Shown here one piece after another: positions 4,931-5,529 of a DNA stretch of 5,529 nt. Position 1 is the stretch's first letter. Each line of letters begins with the position of its first letter. The notes under the pieces were generated by a model. It saw only the letters and a program-made list of their open reading frames with translations. It was not told the DNA's origin and did no database searches. The position numbers and the translations under genes were made by a program. The DNA comes from Bacteroidota bacterium (GTDB lineage Bacteria > Bacteroidota > Ignavibacteria > UBA10030 > BY39). The stretch spans positions 1 through 5,529 of the forward strand of contig JAHJRJ010000087.1 of NCBI GenBank assembly GCA_018830765.1. Reading direction: 5' to 3'.

Positions 4931-5396
4931 AATATATTTTTACCACAGATGACACTGTATTGCAACTTTGGTTCTTTAACTTGGAAACCGATTTGCCGCT
5001 TTGGTTTTTCAGGTGGCTGCATAAGATGTCGGATTGCCTCGAAGACAATCTTGAACTGCTCATCGTACTTCTTTTCCATCTCTTCAAGTTTGCTCTGTCG
5101 CTGTTCAGAACCGAAGAGAGCATCGCAACACCTTGCTCTGTAAAAGCATAAGGAAGTTTTCGTGTCCCACCCCATCTTGATATTCCAAAATGGAATATCA
5201 AATTTTTAAATTCTTCCTTCGTAAGCTGAAACATGAAATCTTCCGGAAAACGTTTGATATTGTGCCTCACTTGTTCATTAAGCCGCTTCGTAGGAACGCC
5301 GGAAAGCACGGCAAGGTGAAAATCAAGCATTACCTTCTGACCTCGAACCAGTAATATCCGCTTTTCGATTACTTCCTTTGGAACGAGTTGATTCAT
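4927..5396 (-). pseudogene. ORF6N-domain DNA-binding protein, broken by internal deletion/frameshift
   Basis: The N-terminal part, 102 residues from the ATG at 5396, matches the ORF6N domain of phage- and mobile-element-associated regulators: an EVIEKRILLVRGQKVMLD start, then RFPEDFMFQLTKEE, RWGG and the hallmark LPYAFTEQGVAMLSSVLNSDRA. After Ala102 (codon 5093-5091) this frame runs into low-complexity sequence ending at 4899. The expected family tail instead resumes in another frame at Lys (5091-5089): KLEEMEKKYDEQFKIVFEAI, then PPEKPKR and IGFQVKEPK, ending at TGA 4929-4927. The roughly 25-30-residue helix that usually follows SERA/SDRA (of the type VNIxIMRAFVxLR) is absent. So a deletion not divisible by three is more likely than a sequencing slip or programmed frameshifting. 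GGGA lies five bases before the ATG. The start overlaps the upstream gene's stop by 4 bp, and the tail's stop overlaps the thrC start. The protein is probably non-functional or truncated. Confidence 0.8.
5177..5201. repeat. Perfect inverted repeat, 11-bp arms, inside the ORF6N gene
   Basis: ttgatattcca (5177-5187) is mirrored by tggaatatcaa (5191-5201) around aaa. It lies in coding sequence for the Leu-Ile-Phe-His-Phe-Gly-Ile-Ser stretch before RWGG. A 3-base loop with 11 paired bases would form a stable hairpin in the mRNA. Because this part of the protein still looks like the family, the palindrome seems to be a property of the coding sequence rather than an insertion. Confidence 0.7.
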
Positions 5397-5529
5397 TTCA
5401 TTCCCACAAGCTCTTTTTCTTTTCTGCTAACAAGTTTCGATTTCATATTTTCAATTGAGAGTAGAATCACCTCATTCGTCGCAGGCAGCGAAAACTCCGG
5501 TTCGATTTCATGATTACCGACGGCAGAAA
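5393..5529 (-). CDS. 3' end of an unrecognised gene
   Basis: A frame open from the window edge encodes 44 residues and ends at TGA 5395-5393. The last part, ENMKSKLVSRKEKELVGMK, is Lys/Glu-rich and probably helical; the part before it (EIEPEFSLPATNEVILLS) looks like an ordinary soluble domain. The other two minus frames are closed in this stretch. The stop overlaps the ORF6N ATG as ATGA, so the two were probably co-translated. I do not recognise the family. Only the C-terminus is available, so no function is proposed. Confidence 0.55.
   Translation of the reverse strand, partial: SAVGNHEIEPEFSLPATNEVILLSIENMKSKLVSRKEKELVGMK

Noticed and set aside
5080..5100. Programmed ribosomal frameshift joining the two ORF6N frames
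   Set aside because: No clear slippery heptamer is visible, and the family's middle helix is missing, so a deletion explains the frame change better.
309..5151. Several plus-strand open frames of 63-87 codons (for example 309-509, 1031-1249, 2627-2833, 3579-3842, 4095-4334, 4910-5143)
   Set aside because: Nearly all lie antisense to well-supported minus-strand genes, and none encodes a recognisable protein; they look like shadows.
1..5529. tRNA, rRNA, CRISPR array or insertion sequence with transposase
   Set aside because: I saw no tRNA-like fold, regularly spaced long direct repeats or transposase-like frame on either strand.

Overview
The window reads as a chromosomal stretch of a Gram-negative, diderm bacterium. 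It has an ExbB-ExbD-TonB operon, a periplasmic-type small protein and moderately low GC. The style of the proteins, the ORF6N gene and intergenic DNA rich in short repeats suggest the Bacteroidota/Chlorobiota/Ignavibacteria neighbourhood. That placement is an impression from sequence style, not a phylogenetic result. Every supported gene is on the minus strand, so transcription runs from high to low coordinates. The plus-strand open frames look like shadows.

Region by region, in order of transcription. (1) 5529-4927: the 3' end of an unrecognised gene overlaps by 4 bp (ATGA) the start of an ORF6N-domain gene. The ORF6N gene is broken: its N-terminal domain and its C-terminal tail lie in different frames, and the segment normally between them is missing. 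(2) 4930-3698: threonine synthase (thrC), apparently intact. It carries a 7-bp tandem repeat array in its coding sequence, and its stop codon lies within a TCGA-rich repeat. (3) 3697-3529: a short intergenic region with two related repeat copies and a likely promoter. (4) 3528-2956: an AT-rich gene for a small exported protein that begins with a BamE/SmpA-like motif. (5) 2955-2782: an intergenic region with a TTGACA promoter and a perfect 11-bp-arm palindrome just upstream of the next gene. (6) 2781-1486: an SsnA-type aminohydrolase of the amidohydrolase superfamily. (7) 1485-1228: 258 bp of degenerate 7-8-bp periodic repeats, followed by a good sigma70-like promoter. (8) 1227-1: exbB, exbD and the start of tonB. 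Each gene overlaps the next by 4 bp (ATGA, then GTGA), so they form a translationally coupled proton-motive-force transducer operon for TonB-dependent outer-membrane uptake.

The genes do not form one pathway. The Exb/Ton operon is a clear functional unit. thrC, ssnA and the BamE-like gene look like independent transcription units. I found no convincing undescribed multi-gene system. The most interesting signals are the short-repeat families: heptamer/octamer arrays, TCGA palindromes and GTGT..ATCYGTGGT motifs. In three places they touch genes: in frame inside thrC, at the thrC stop codon, and at the ORF6N 3' end.
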